Positions 16,295-25,418 of a DNA stretch of 64,000 nt are shown piece after piece. Origin of the DNA: Wenzhouxiangella sp. 15190 (GTDB lineage Bacteria > Pseudomonadota > Gammaproteobacteria > Xanthomonadales > Wenzhouxiangellaceae). Each line of letters begins with the position of its first letter. The first letter of the stretch is position 1. The notes below the pieces were generated by a model. The model ran no database searches. It was not told where the DNA came from and saw only the letters and a program-made list of their open reading frames with translations. The translations under genes and the position numbers were made by a program. The stretch lies in contig NZ_QVMV01000027.1 of NCBI RefSeq assembly GCF_003417465.1, forward strand, positions 1 to 64,000, in the 5' to 3' direction.

Positions 16295-18263
16295 TCAGGC
16301 GGAGTCCGCGCTCTCCGACGGCGCGGGGTTCGACCTCGCCCAGCGACCGCTCGAGCGCCGCCATGGCCGCTTCTCCGTCACCGCTATCGCGCCAGCGGTT
16401 GAACAGCCCGAACATATCGTCCATCGCCTCGATACGCACCTGGCCGAGCCACACGGGTACATCGCCCGGCTGGAGCCTGGCGCCCGAAGCCCACAGGCGA
16501 AGCACGTCGCGGCGACCGTCTTCCCGGTCGCGCACCATGATCAGCGCTTCCGGCCGGCCGGCGAAATCCCTCGGCAGGTGGGGCAGCCGTTCCGGCCGCG
16601 GGCGGGCGCTCAGCAGTGCCGACCAGCGCATGGAACGCTCCCCGGGCTGGCGCCAGCCGGCTTCGCTCAAACGTTCGACGAGCCAGGTCCGCGGACCCGC
16701 GTACTGGAAGTCGAAGCGCTGGTCTTCTTCCGCGCCCAGACGGGAACGCTCGGCCGGCAACGCACGCCAGCCACTGGCCTGCCAATCGCTGATCGACAAT
16801 ATCTGTCGGGGCAGTTCCAGGCGTGTGGCCTCGGCCAGTCTCTGATAGCCACCGTCGACCTGGAAGGCCGTGACCGAAACAAGCAGACCATAGAACAACA
16901 GGCCCAGCATTCCCGGATGCCGTCGCGACAGGGCGCGTTGCCGATAACCGATGCCGACCAGGGCCAACCAGCCGCCGCCCAGAGCCAGCGCGGCCACCAG
17001 CCCGAGCGGCGTGACCAGCCCGAGATAGAAACAGGCGAACGACACCAGCGCCAGCAATACCGAGTTGACCAGGTAGGCCCACTTGCGGTGCGCGGCGCGC
17101 ATGTCCTTGGCTACCATCACGGCGAAGAAACCGAGCACGACCGTGGTGAGGGTCAAGCCGATGTGCGGCACCTCGCCATAGCCGGGCGCAGCCCCGGGGG
17201 CGGGAAACAGAAAGCCGAGCCAGCCGTTGAGCAGCTCGGCCAGCAGCCAGCCGCCAGCGGTCGCCGCCAGCCAGTGGGCGGCCGCGTTGCCCCTGCCCAG
17301 AGCGAGCATCAGCAGCGCCATCGACCCGGCCACGAGGATCAGTACGCGCAGATCCGCCGCGAGCGCAATGACGATCATCACCGGATCGGCCACGTGGTTG
17401 CGCAGGCTGGCCGCCACCGAGGCGAGTTGACGTTCGGCATCCAGCGTGCCGGCGGCAAACGGCGCGGCAATCACAACCCCCAGCAACACCGCCAGGCAGA
17501 CCATCAGGAACAAGCCCAGCAGCGTGACCGAGATCAGCTCGCGCCGGCCGGGGCCGGTGCCGAACAGCGGCTCGACCCAGCGGCCGATCAGGGGATGCTC
17601 ACTCAACCAGCGAATCAGGCTGCGCAGCCACCAGCCGCTGCGGCGCGCCGTGTAGGCATAAACGACGCGGGTAAGCCAGGTCACGGCCCACAGCACCAAC
17701 AGCAGGGTGACGAGCACCAGCACCAGTCGTCCGGCAAACTCGGCAGCCAGTTCCAGCGAAGCGCCGAAAAGCAGCCCCGGCAACATGTAAATCGGCACCC
17801 ATACGGCGCAGGCCGGAATGGTGGCCAGCAGCATGGTACGCGCTGGCAGGCTCATGGCACCGGCAATCAGCGCGCTGACCGGCCTCGTCGGACCGAGCAG
17901 GCGCCCCAGAAACACGCCCTTGCCGCCGTAGCGGACCACGGCCCGGCGCGCCCGGGCCATCAACTCGGGATGCCGGCGCAACAGCGGCCAGTCGTCGATC
18001 CGGTCGCGATAGCGCCGCCCGACCCAGTAGCTGGTCCAGTCGCCCCCGAGCGCCCCCATGAAAGCCGACAGCCAGCACCACATGAAAAGCACGGGGTCGC
18101 CGCTGACCACCGCGCCGATGATGAACAACAGGATCACGCCCGGCAGCAGCAGGCCGAGGACGGCGAGCGATTCGAAATATGCGAACACGGCCGACATGGC
18201 GATGAGCCAGCCCGGATGTGACTGGGCCAACTCGAAGATTCGATCGATCAGTGTCGATTCCAT
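16257..18263 (-). CDS. DedA / degenerate PAP2 / LssY-C fusion membrane protein
   Basis: 668 residues. Residues 1-210 are a DedA (VTT) domain with the GDWTSYWVGRR and FLGRLLGPTRP..ALIAGAM motifs of this lipid-scramblase-like family. Residues about 235-460 form six helices where PAP2 phosphatase would sit. The catalytic motifs (K-x6-RP, PSGH, SR-x5-H-x3-D) are not seen; only remnants such as FLFPAPG and VPHIGLT stand in their place. Residues about 465-668 match the soluble C-terminal domain of LssY-type proteins. The closest known architecture is DedA-PAP2-LssY, which acts on envelope lipids. Here the phosphatase looks dead, so a transport or structural role is more likely. It ends convergently with, and overlaps, the Lon-domain gene. 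Confidence 0.85.
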   Translation of the reverse strand: MESTLIDRIFELAQSHPGWLIAMSAVFAYFESLAVLGLLLPGVILLFIIGAVVSGDPVLFMWCWLSAFMGALGGDWTSYWVGRRYRDRIDDWPLLRRHPELMARARRAVVRYGGKGVFLGRLLGPTRPVSALIAGAMSLPARTMLLATIPACAVWVPIYMLPGLLFGASLELAAEFAGRLVLVLVTLLLVLWAVTWLTRVVYAYTARRSGWWLRSLIRWLSEHPLIGRWVEPLFGTGPGRRELISVTLLGLFLMVCLAVLLGVVIAAPFAAGTLDAERQLASVAASLRNHVADPVMIVIALAADLRVLILVAGSMALLMLALGRGNAAAHWLAATAGGWLLAELLNGWLGFLFPAPGAAPGYGEVPHIGLTLTTVVLGFFAVMVAKDMRAAHRKWAYLVNSVLLALVSFACFYLGLVTPLGLVAALALGGGWLALVGIGYRQRALSRRHPGMLGLLFYGLLVSVTAFQVDGGYQRLAEATRLELPRQILSISDWQASGWRALPAERSRLGAEEDQRFDFQYAGPRTWLVERLSEAGWRQPGERSMRWSALLSARPRPERLPHLPRDFAGRPEALIMVRDREDGRRDVLRLWASGARLQPGDVPVWLGQVRIEAMDDMFGLFNRWRDSGDGEAAMAALERSLGEVEPRAVGERGLRLISRLRNPLPEAD

Positions 18264-18350
18264 GGCCGGTGGCTCAGCGCGTGCCCGTGCGAAAGAGGCT
18301 CATGCCTCTTAGGATATGCTTTCAGTCTCGCATTGAGGAAACATCAAGCC

Positions 18351-19172
18351 ATGACCGCATCACTCGAGGGCAAGACCCTGTTCATTTCCGGCGCCTCGCG
18401 CGGCATCGGCCTGGCCATCGCGCTCAAGGCCGCCACCGACGGCGCCAACGTGGCCGTCGCGGCCAAGACCGACCGGCCCCACCCCAAGCTGCCCGGCACC
18501 ATCCACAGCGCTGCCGAGGAAATCGAGGCCGCCGGCGGCCGGGCACTGCCGCTGAAGGTCGATATCCGGGACGAGGATGCGGTTCGTGAGGCCATGGCGA
18601 AGACGGCCGATACCTTCGGCGGCATCGATGTACTGGTCAATAACGCCTCGGCGATCTACCTGGCGCCGACTCCGGAAGTGCCGATGAAGCGCTACGACCT
18701 GATGCACGGCGTCAACACGCGCGGCACCTTCGTGTGTTCCCAGGCCGCATTACCCTACCTGAAAAAGGCCGGCAACCCGCATATTCTCAACCTCTCGCCG
18801 CCGCTGAACATGGACCCGAAATGGTTCGCGCCGCACGTGGCCTACACCATGGCCAAGTACGGCATGAGCATGTGCGTGCTGGGCATGTCGGAGGAGTTCA
18901 GAGAGGACGCCATCGCGGTCAACGCGCTGTGGCCGAAGACCGTCATCGCCACCGCCGCGCTGGCGATGCTCGGCGATGCCGTCAAACCGGAGAACTGCCG
19001 CAAGCCGGAAATCCTGGCCGACACCGCCCACTGGATCCTGACGCAACCCTCGGGCGAGGTCACCGGCAACTTCTTCATCGACGAGGACGTGCTCGAGAAG
19101 ATGGGCGTGACTGAACTTGACCAGTATGCGGTTCAGCCCGGGAAGGAGCTCTTACCGGATCTGTTTCTGTAA
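18351..19172 (+). CDS. Short-chain dehydrogenase/reductase (HSDL2-like)
   Basis: 273 residues. NAD(P)-binding SGASRGIGLA is at the N-terminus, NNAS in the middle, and the catalytic Tyr-x3-Lys in VAYTMAKYGM. The insert after the first strand (KTDRPHPKLPGTIHSAAEEI) is typical of HSDL2-type dehydrogenases, thought to act in fatty-acid or lipid metabolism. The substrate is unknown. ATG 18351 follows a GAGGAA ribosome site; an in-frame TTG at 18333 lies too close to that site to be used. The gene stands alone between divergent and convergent neighbours, with a reduced repeat element right after it. Confidence 0.88.
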   Translation: MTASLEGKTLFISGASRGIGLAIALKAATDGANVAVAAKTDRPHPKLPGTIHSAAEEIEAAGGRALPLKVDIRDEDAVREAMAKTADTFGGIDVLVNNASAIYLAPTPEVPMKRYDLMHGVNTRGTFVCSQAALPYLKKAGNPHILNLSPPLNMDPKWFAPHVAYTMAKYGMSMCVLGMSEEFREDAIAVNALWPKTVIATAALAMLGDAVKPENCRKPEILADTAHWILTQPSGEVTGNFFIDEDVLEKMGVTELDQYAVQPGKELLPDLFL

Positions 19173-19202
19173 ACGTGAATTCCGGGCAATAAGCAGGTCA
19201 GG

Positions 19203-19352
19203 AAATTCGAAATCCGAAGCACCAAATCCGAAACAAGCACGAAATTCGAATGACAGAAACAAACCCTCATGCGTCCCTTCGGGACCATGAGGACAAAACC
19301 GTTTCGAGCTTCGTGCTTCGAATTTGTTTCGGATTTCGGATTTCGAATTTCA
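19203..19352 (+). repeat. Reduced copy of the inverted-repeat element (four-helix family)
   Basis: 5' arm 19203-19260 (AATTCGAAATCCGAAGCACC then AAATCCGAAACAAG, ending CGAATGACAGAAAC) and 3' arm 19301-19352 (GTTTCGAGCTTCGTGCTTCG, then AATTTGTTTCGGATTTCGG) are inverted repeats. Both match, base for base over most of their length, the arms around the gene at 25494-25859. The centre (19266-19292) is only a short hairpin, CCTCATG..GTCCC-TTC-GGGAC..CATGAGG. The ATG and first codons (ATGACAGAAAC) of the long copy's gene are kept. It lies between the SDR stop and the convergent end of gltA and may also stop transcription there. Confidence 0.75.
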
Positions 19353-19392
19353 GATTTTTAGGGTTCGAGGCCACCACACCTCGAACCAGCCA

Positions 19393-20682
19393 TTAACGCT
19401 TGTCGATATCCACGTACTCGCGCTCACCGGCCCCCGTATACACCTGTCGGGGCCGCCCAATGCGGTGCGGGGTGGCGGACTGTTCGAGCCACTGGCTGAC
19501 CCAGCCCACCGTGCGACCGATGGCGAACATGGCGGTGAACATGCTCTGGGGAATGCCCAGTGCCTTGTAGATGATGCCTGAGTAGAAGTCGACGTTCGGG
19601 TAGAGCTTGCGCTCGACGAAGAAATCGTCCTCCAGCGCGATCTGCTCGAGTTCCATGGCCAGGTCCAGCAACGGATCGGCCTGGCCCAGTTCGTCGAGTA
19701 CTTCGTGACAGGCCTTGCGGATGATGGTCGCGCGCGGGTCGAAGTTCTTGTAGACACGGTGACCGAAGCCCATCAGACGGAACGGATCGTTCTTGTCCTT
19801 GGCCTTCTCGACGTACTTGCCGACCTGGTCGACGCTGCCGATCTCGTTGAGCATGTTGAGCACGGCCTCGTTCGCGCCGCCATGGGCCGGACCCCAAAGC
19901 GCGGCGATACCTGCGGCCGTACAGGCATACGGGTTGGCCCCGGTTGAGCCCACCAGACGCACGGTGGACGTCGAGGCGTTCTGTTCGTGGTCGGCATGCA
20001 GGATGAACAGCAGGTCGAGCGCCTTGGCGGCAACCGGGTTGACTTCGTAGTCCTCGGCCGGTACCGAGAACATCATGTCCAGGAAACGCTCGGAATAGTT
20101 GAGCGAGTTGCGCGGATAGGCGCTCGGCCATCCCCTGTAGTGGCGATAGGCGGCCGCGGCGATCGTCGGCATCTTGGCGATCAGGCGCTTGGCTGCCAGA
20201 TCGCGCTGTTCGGGATCGTTGACGTCGAGCTTGTCATGGTAGAAGGCCGCCATCGAGCCGACCACGCCCGAGAGGATGGCCATCGGATGCGCGTTGTAGT
20301 GAAAGCCCGAGATGAAGTTATTGAGCTTCTCGTGGACCATCGTGTGATAGGTGATGTCGCGCTCGAAGGCCGAAAACTCCTCGTTGGACGGCAATTCCCC
20401 GTAGAGGAGCAGGTAGGCGACCTCCAGAAAACTGGAATGCTCGGCGAGCTGATCGATGGGATAGCCGCGGTAGCGCAGAATGCCGGCGTTGCCGTCGATG
20501 TAGGTGATGTCGCTCTTGCAACTGGCCGTGGCACCATAGCCCGGATCGTAGGTGAAGTAACCCAGCTCGGAATGCAGCTTGCTGATATCGAGGGTGGGAT
20601 CGCCTTCGGTGCCGGCAACAACCGGCAGGTCGAGGGTCTTTCCGGATTCGTGGTCCGTCAGAGTGAGTTTGCGTTCGGTCAC
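19393..20682 (-). CDS. gltA: Citrate synthase
   Basis: 429 residues, the proteobacterial hexameric type. It condenses acetyl-CoA with oxaloacetate to open the TCA cycle. Signatures are the oxaloacetate-binding [15 protein letters not shown] with its catalytic His, and [16 protein letters not shown]. The N-terminal small beta domain ([20 protein letters not shown]) is the NADH-responsive type-II form. The start ATG 20682 follows GGAGAG. It is convergent with the SDR gene and divergent from an envelope protein at 20865. Confidence 0.97.
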   Translation of the reverse strand: MTERKLTLTDHESGKTLDLPVVAGTEGDPTLDISKLHSELGYFTYDPGYGATASCKSDITYIDGNAGILRYRGYPIDQLAEHSSFLEVAYLLLYGELPSNEEFSAFERDITYHTMVHEKLNNFISGFHYNAHPMAILSGVVGSMAAFYHDKLDVNDPEQRDLAAKRLIAKMPTIAAAAYRHYRGWPSAYPRNSLNYSERFLDMMFSVPAEDYEVNPVAAKALDLLFILHADHEQNASTSTVRLVGSTGANPYACTAAGIAALWGPAHGGANEAVLNMLNEIGSVDQVGKYVEKAKDKNDPFRLMGFGHRVYKNFDPRATIIRKACHEVLDELGQADPLLDLAMELEQIALEDDFFVERKLYPNVDFYSGIIYKALGIPQSMFTAMFAIGRTVGWVSQWLEQSATPHRIGRPRQVYTGAGEREYVDIDKR

Positions 20683-20864
20683 CGGGGCTCTCCTTCGGAA
20701 TTTTGATGGTGCGCACGGCGTCAGTACCGCACCGTACGGGCCACTTAGTATCGCATATCGTTCAAGCGCGCTTTAGAAGAATTTCTGCGCAGGCGCGATG
20801 GCTCTTTCATACCGCCTTTCCGCCGTGGATAATGACGGCCCGGTTTCGCGCTACGGAGGCAGGC

Positions 20865-21605
20865 TTGCTGTCGCGACGACGACTCGTTTCATGGCTGTTT
20901 TTTGGCAGCCTGATCCTGCTGGCGGTGTCCTGGAGTAATCGCGACGACTTCGATCCCGACATGTGGATCCATCCCGCAGTGGCCGACGAGCCGCTGCAGA
21001 ACCCGGTCGACGAGCCGGAGTTCACGACGCGGGCCAACGAAGTCGATTACATCGTCCGGCCGAAATACCGCTACGAGCTGACCGGCCTGGTCGTCTCCTT
21101 CAAGCGCTTTTCGCACGACTACGGCCTGCACAAGCGCTGGAACGATTTCATCAACGTCGCCGACGTGTGCGTGGTCTGGGGCGACAACGCCACCGAGGTG
21201 GATCTCAATGCCTTCGATTTCTGGAACGGCGAATTCACCTGTACGTTCGCAACCCGCGATGAGTCGGCCTGGCGCAGCTTCAACAAGGACAAGCTGTCCA
21301 ACAACCACCTCATCACCGACGACCCGCGGGTGCGCGAAGTCGTCGACGAACTCGATGTGGGCGACCAGATCCGCGTCAGCGGCTGGCTGGCCGAATACGG
21401 CGAGCCCGGCGGCCCGTTCCGCAAGACATCCACCACGCGTACGGACACCGGGGATGGCGCCTGCGAGACCATTTACGTTGCCGACATGGAAATCCTCGGC
21501 TCGATGAGCACGATCTGGCGCAAGCTGTTCTGGCTGGCGCTCGCCGTGCTGGTGGTCAGCATCGTGCTTTGGTTCACCACCCCTCACCATAAACTCAGGC
21601 GTTGA
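20865..21605 (+). CDS. Membrane-anchored protein with two terminal helices, unknown function
   Basis: 246 residues from the TTG at 20865. It has an N-terminal membrane helix (about 7-24), a soluble middle (about 30-210) and a C-terminal helix (about 218-240, LFWLALAVLVVSIVLWF) followed by a short basic tail. The middle has no motif I recognise; it contains strand-rich sequence with conserved-looking YxLTGLVVSFKRFSHDY and several Cys (DVCVVWG, EFTCTF). The topology suggests a periplasmic domain held by two helices. I chose TTG 20865 because GGAGG is 5 bases upstream. ATG 20832 in the same frame has only a weak site and would add 11 residues. Confidence 0.7.
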   Translation: MLSRRRLVSWLFFGSLILLAVSWSNRDDFDPDMWIHPAVADEPLQNPVDEPEFTTRANEVDYIVRPKYRYELTGLVVSFKRFSHDYGLHKRWNDFINVADVCVVWGDNATEVDLNAFDFWNGEFTCTFATRDESAWRSFNKDKLSNNHLITDDPRVREVVDELDVGDQIRVSGWLAEYGEPGGPFRKTSTTRTDTGDGACETIYVADMEILGSMSTIWRKLFWLALAVLVVSIVLWFTTPHHKLRR

Positions 21606-21698
21606 GACCGAAACCCAGCCGGCAAGCATTGATAAAGGCCGGTTCCGCCATTACGCTGCCGGGCAGCAGCATTGGTTGAAACACGAGCGGAGGTTGAG

Positions 21699-22799
21699 AT
21701 GACACGCAAGACTTTCGTATTGCTGGCAATCATGCTCCTGTGGCTACCGCTTTCGCTTTCGGCCAACGTGATCGACGCCGACGCCAGCGGCAACTGGTAC
21801 AACCCGGACCAGGCCGGTCACGGCCTGCAGATCGAGGTACTCGACCTCAGCGAGGCCGTGGTTGCCTGGTACACCTTCGACAACGAGGGCACCCCGCTGT
21901 GGCTGTTCGGCACCGGCGAAATCCAGGGCGACACCCTGCGCGCCGAGCTCGTCGAGTATGCCGGCACCCGTTTCCCGCCCGATTTCGATCCGGATGAAAT
22001 CGAGGGGGCTGCCTGGGGCGAGATCATCTTCCAACGTACCGGCTGCAACGCGGCAATGCTGGAATGGACACCGGCGACCGACGCTTATGCCGGCGGCGAG
22101 ATGGCCCTCCAGCGAGTGACGCGGATCGACGGGCAACGCTGCAACACGCCTTACTGGGATCGTGAACTGAGCTTCACACCGGCGAGAAATTCCAGCGGCT
22201 TCCAGGCCCAGTTCTTCGACTATCCCGACGGCGAGAGCAACTCCTATGAACTCGAGGCCGGTTTTCGCACGCTGCCCGAACCCTGGGACGAACGCGGCGG
22301 CGTGATGATCCGCGGCAACAATCATTCCGACGACTTGATGATGGTGCTCTACCGCCGTCTCGACGGTCTCGAGCCCGACACCGAATACAACGTCGAGCTG
22401 GCCATGCAGTTCGCCACCAACGTGCCCGCGGGCTGCGTCGGCGTCGGCGGCCCGCCCGGCGAGTCGGTTTTCGTGCGACTGGGCGCAGCAAGCGAAGCGC
22501 CCGATTACGAGGTCGTCGACGGCTACCGCCGCGCCACGCTGGATCTCGGCCAGCAGTCCAGTGCCGGTGCCGATGCACTCAGTGTCGGCGACATGACCAG
22601 CGGAGCCGGCGACGAATTCTGCAGCGGTGCGCAGCCCCCGTGGCATCTCAAGCGCGTATCGACCGCCGGGCAGGATTTCACCGTCACCAGCAACGAGAAC
22701 GGCCGCATCTGGGTCTACGGCCTGAGCGACTCGGGCTTCGAGGCCACCACGGTCTGGTACCTGACCGAGTTCACGGTGCGGCTGGCCCAGGCGGAGTAG
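21699..22799 (+). CDS. Secreted protein with WYNP-type domain
   Basis: 366 residues. Signal peptide 1-22 (LPLSLSA). The mature N-terminus has the motif SGNWYNPDQAGHGLQIE and VVAWYTFDNEGTPLWLFGTG, a repeat domain seen in many secreted proteins of Xanthomonad relatives, function unknown. The C-terminal half (about 165-366) looks like a jelly-roll or carbohydrate-binding-like beta domain, with paired Cys, but I cannot place it. ATG 21699 follows GGAGG at good spacing. The 3' end is convergent with recG, separated by an inverted repeat. Confidence 0.75.
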   Translation: MTRKTFVLLAIMLLWLPLSLSANVIDADASGNWYNPDQAGHGLQIEVLDLSEAVVAWYTFDNEGTPLWLFGTGEIQGDTLRAELVEYAGTRFPPDFDPDEIEGAAWGEIIFQRTGCNAAMLEWTPATDAYAGGEMALQRVTRIDGQRCNTPYWDRELSFTPARNSSGFQAQFFDYPDGESNSYELEAGFRTLPEPWDERGGVMIRGNNHSDDLMMVLYRRLDGLEPDTEYNVELAMQFATNVPAGCVGVGGPPGESVFVRLGAASEAPDYEVVDGYRRATLDLGQQSSAGADALSVGDMTSGAGDEFCSGAQPPWHLKRVSTAGQDFTVTSNENGRIWVYGLSDSGFEATTVWYLTEFTVRLAQAE

Positions 22800-22825
22800 A
22801 CGCTTGACCCAATGCACAAAACCAA

Positions 22826-22906
22826 GGAACCACGGAAGACACTGAAAGCACGGAATGTAATGAATTCATTTTTTCTTTCCGTGTCTTCCGTGAATTCCGT
22901 GGTTCC
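22826..22906. repeat. CCACGGAA-type inverted repeat between convergent genes
   Basis: GGAACCACGGAA (22826-22837) pairs with TTCCGTGGTTCC (22895-22906), a 12-base perfect inverted pair. Between them ACGGAA units recur, and a T-rich run lies at 22869-22876. This family of CACGGAA units is dispersed in many bacterial intergenic spaces. It sits between a secreted-protein gene and the recG stop and may act as a two-way terminator. Confidence 0.6.
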
Positions 22907-22913
22907 GCTTCAG

Positions 22914-24971
22914 TCAGACATCGACAAATTGCTCGGCGTCGCCGAGCCAGCGTTCGATAATCGTGTCCGCGCCGGGCTTTTCGAGTGACCCGGCCAGGGC
23001 CTTGACCGGCTCGAGCAGGTCGGCGTCGCGGGCCAGGTCGGCGACCCGGAAGCGCAGCATCCCGGTCTGGCGCGTGCCCAGCACCTCGCCCGGGCCGCGC
23101 AGTTCCAGGTCCTTTTCGGCGATGACGAAGCCGTCGGTGGTCTCGCGCATGACCTCGAGCCGTTTCTGCGCGGTCTCGCCCAGCGGCGGCTTGTAGATCA
23201 GCACGCAGGCGGCCTGCTCGCTGCCGCGCCCGACGCGCCCCCGTAGCTGGTGGAGTTGCGACAGGCCCAGGCGCTCGGCGTTTTCGATCATCATCAGGCT
23301 GGCGTTGGGCACGTCGACACCGACCTCGATCACCGTGGTGGCCACCAGCAAGGCGACCCGGCCGGCGGAAAAATCGTCCATGACCGCCTGCTTTTCGGCC
23401 GGCTTCATGCGCCCGTGAACCAGGCCGACGCTGAATTCCGGCAACGCGCCCGACAATTCTTCGGCCGTGGACTCCGCCGCCTGGGCCTCGAGCAGTTCGG
23501 ACTCCTCGATCAGCGGACACACCCAGTAAGCCTGCCTTCCTTCGCCCAGTGCGCGCCGGAGTCGCTCGACGATTTCCTCGCGCCGACCCTGGCTGAGCAC
23601 CACGGTGGTCACCGGCTTGCGGCCCGGCGGCAGTTCGTCGATGACCGAGATGTCGAGACCGGCATAGGCGGTCATTGCCAGGGTGCGGGGAATGGGGGTA
23701 GCGGTCATGACCAGCTGGTGCGGGGAACGCGCGCCCTCGCTGCCCTTGGCCGCCAGCGCCAGGCGCTGGTGCACGCCGAAGCGATGCTGTTCGTCGACGA
23801 CGATCAGGGCCAGGTCCCGGAACTCGACGCCTTCCTGGAACAGGGCGTGCGTACCGATGGCGATGCTGGCCTCGCCGGCCAGACGATCGAGCGCCTCGCG
23901 GCGCGCCCGGCCCTTGACCTTGCCGGCGAGCCAGACCGGCTCGATGCCCAGCGGCTCCAGCCATTGCGACAGGGTGCGATAGTGCTGCTCGGCCAGGATC
24001 TCGGTCGGCGCCACGATGGCCGCCTGCCGACCGCTGGCCGAGGCGGCCAGCAGCGCAATGGCGGCGACCAGGGTCTTGCCCGAACCCACATCACCCTGAA
24101 GCAGCCGGCGCATGGGTCGCTTGCCGGCAAGGTCGGCCATGATCTCGCCGGCCACCCGCGTCTGGGCGCCGGTCGGCTCGAAACCGACGACCTCGAGCAG
24201 GCGTTGCTGCAGGGTGTCGTCCGGCTCGAGTGAATGCGCCCGCTGACGCTCGCGAGCCCGGTTCAGCCGGGTCAGGGCCAGATGATGCGCCAGCAACTCT
24301 TCGCTGGCCAGGCGCTGCACCGCCGGATGGTGGCCGTCGACGAGCGCCGCGAGATCCTCGTCGGGACCCGGCCGATGGATGATGCCGAGTGCCTCGACCA
24401 GCGGCATCCGTTTCCCGTCGGCCAGCGGGTCGTGCAATTCGATCTGTCCGGAGAGCAGGCGTTCGACCGCGCCGTCGATCGCCTTCGCCAGCGTGGCCTG
24501 CGCCAGGCCCTGGGTGACCGGATAGATGGCCGTGAGATGTTTCGGCAGCGGCGGCGACTTGCCCGCCGCCAGCACCTGGCACTGCGGGTGCGCCATCTCG
24601 AAGCCCTGCGGCCCGAAACGCACATCGCCAAAGCAGCGCACCCGGTTGCCTTCGCGAAACATGCGCCGCTGCGAGGGATAGAAACGGAAGAAGCGCAGCG
24701 TGATCTGCCCGCTATCGTCGGCCAGGGTCACCAGCAGCATGCGGCGCCGGCGCTGCACGACTTCCTGATGCATCACCCGCCCCTCCACCTGGGCGCGGGT
24801 TTCGGGTCGCACGCGGTTCATCGGAACGATGCGCGTGCGGTCTTCGTAGCGCAGCGGGCGATGGAACAGCAGGTCCAGCTCGCGGGTGATGCCCAGCGCC
24901 TTGAGGCGCGAGGCCACCTGCGGCCCGACGCCGGCCAGCTCGCCGACCGGCCGCAAACCCTGATCCGTCAC
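22914..24971 (-). CDS. recG: ATP-dependent DNA helicase RecG
   Basis: 685 residues, normal for RecG. It remodels stalled replication forks and Holliday junctions. The N-terminal wedge domain (HRPLRYEDRT) is followed by helicase motifs: Walker A GDVGSGKTLVAA, DEQHRFGVHQR (motif II), TATPIPRTLA and the motif VI QLRGRVGRG. The start is GTG 24971, which gives MTDQGLRPVGELAGVGP as family members begin; the frame extends upstream to 25100 but that part overlaps ridA and is not RecG-like. The gene follows ridA by 28 bases at the end of the yicC-gmk-rpoZ-spoT-ridA run. Confidence 0.95.
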   Translation of the reverse strand: MTDQGLRPVGELAGVGPQVASRLKALGITRELDLLFHRPLRYEDRTRIVPMNRVRPETRAQVEGRVMHQEVVQRRRRMLLVTLADDSGQITLRFFRFYPSQRRMFREGNRVRCFGDVRFGPQGFEMAHPQCQVLAAGKSPPLPKHLTAIYPVTQGLAQATLAKAIDGAVERLLSGQIELHDPLADGKRMPLVEALGIIHRPGPDEDLAALVDGHHPAVQRLASEELLAHHLALTRLNRARERQRAHSLEPDDTLQQRLLEVVGFEPTGAQTRVAGEIMADLAGKRPMRRLLQGDVGSGKTLVAAIALLAASASGRQAAIVAPTEILAEQHYRTLSQWLEPLGIEPVWLAGKVKGRARREALDRLAGEASIAIGTHALFQEGVEFRDLALIVVDEQHRFGVHQRLALAAKGSEGARSPHQLVMTATPIPRTLAMTAYAGLDISVIDELPPGRKPVTTVVLSQGRREEIVERLRRALGEGRQAYWVCPLIEESELLEAQAAESTAEELSGALPEFSVGLVHGRMKPAEKQAVMDDFSAGRVALLVATTVIEVGVDVPNASLMMIENAERLGLSQLHQLRGRVGRGSEQAACVLIYKPPLGETAQKRLEVMRETTDGFVIAEKDLELRGPGEVLGTRQTGMLRFRVADLARDADLLEPVKALAGSLEKPGADTIIERWLGDAEQFVDV

Positions 24972-24999
24972 GATGCCAGGCCGAGTTCGTCGCGAACGA

Positions 25000-25389
25000 T
25001 CAGTGCTCGCCGAGCACCATGATCGCGTCCATCTCCACCGGCACGCCCTTCGGAAGCGCGGCGACCTGGACGGCGGCCCGGGCGGGATAGGGCTCCGCAA
25101 AACGCTCGGCCATCAGTTCGTTGACCGTGGCGAAATGCGACAGGTCGGTCAGGAAGACGTTGAGCTTGGCGATATCGTCCATCGTCCCGCCGGCGGCCTC
25201 GACCACGGCCGCGAGGTTGTCGAAAACCCGGTTGGTCAGCGCCGTGAAATCCCCCTCGATCACCTCACCCGTGGCGGGATCGAGCGGAATCTGGCCGGAA
25301 AGATAAACCGTATTACCGGCGCGAACGGCCTGGGAGTAGGGGCCGATGGCGGCGGGTGCGGCGGACGTTTCTATTGGCTGTTTTGACAT
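25000..25389 (-). CDS. ridA: RidA-family enamine/imine deaminase
   Basis: 129 residues. It removes reactive enamine/imine intermediates produced by PLP enzymes such as threonine dehydratase. Signatures are [20 protein letters not shown] near the N-terminus, the conserved Arg in [20 protein letters not shown], and the C-terminal EMDAIMVLG. It trims like a normal-length member. It lies 28 bases upstream of recG. The four-helix-bundle element lies between it and spoT, although spoT-ridA-recG would otherwise be a continuous run. Confidence 0.95.
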   Translation of the reverse strand: MSKQPIETSAAPAAIGPYSQAVRAGNTVYLSGQIPLDPATGEVIEGDFTALTNRVFDNLAAVVEAAGGTMDDIAKLNVFLTDLSHFATVNELMAERFAEPYPARAAVQVAALPKGVPVEMDAIMVLGEH

Positions 25390-25418
25390 GTCGAAGATCT
25401 CCGGGCTTTAGCTGATAC

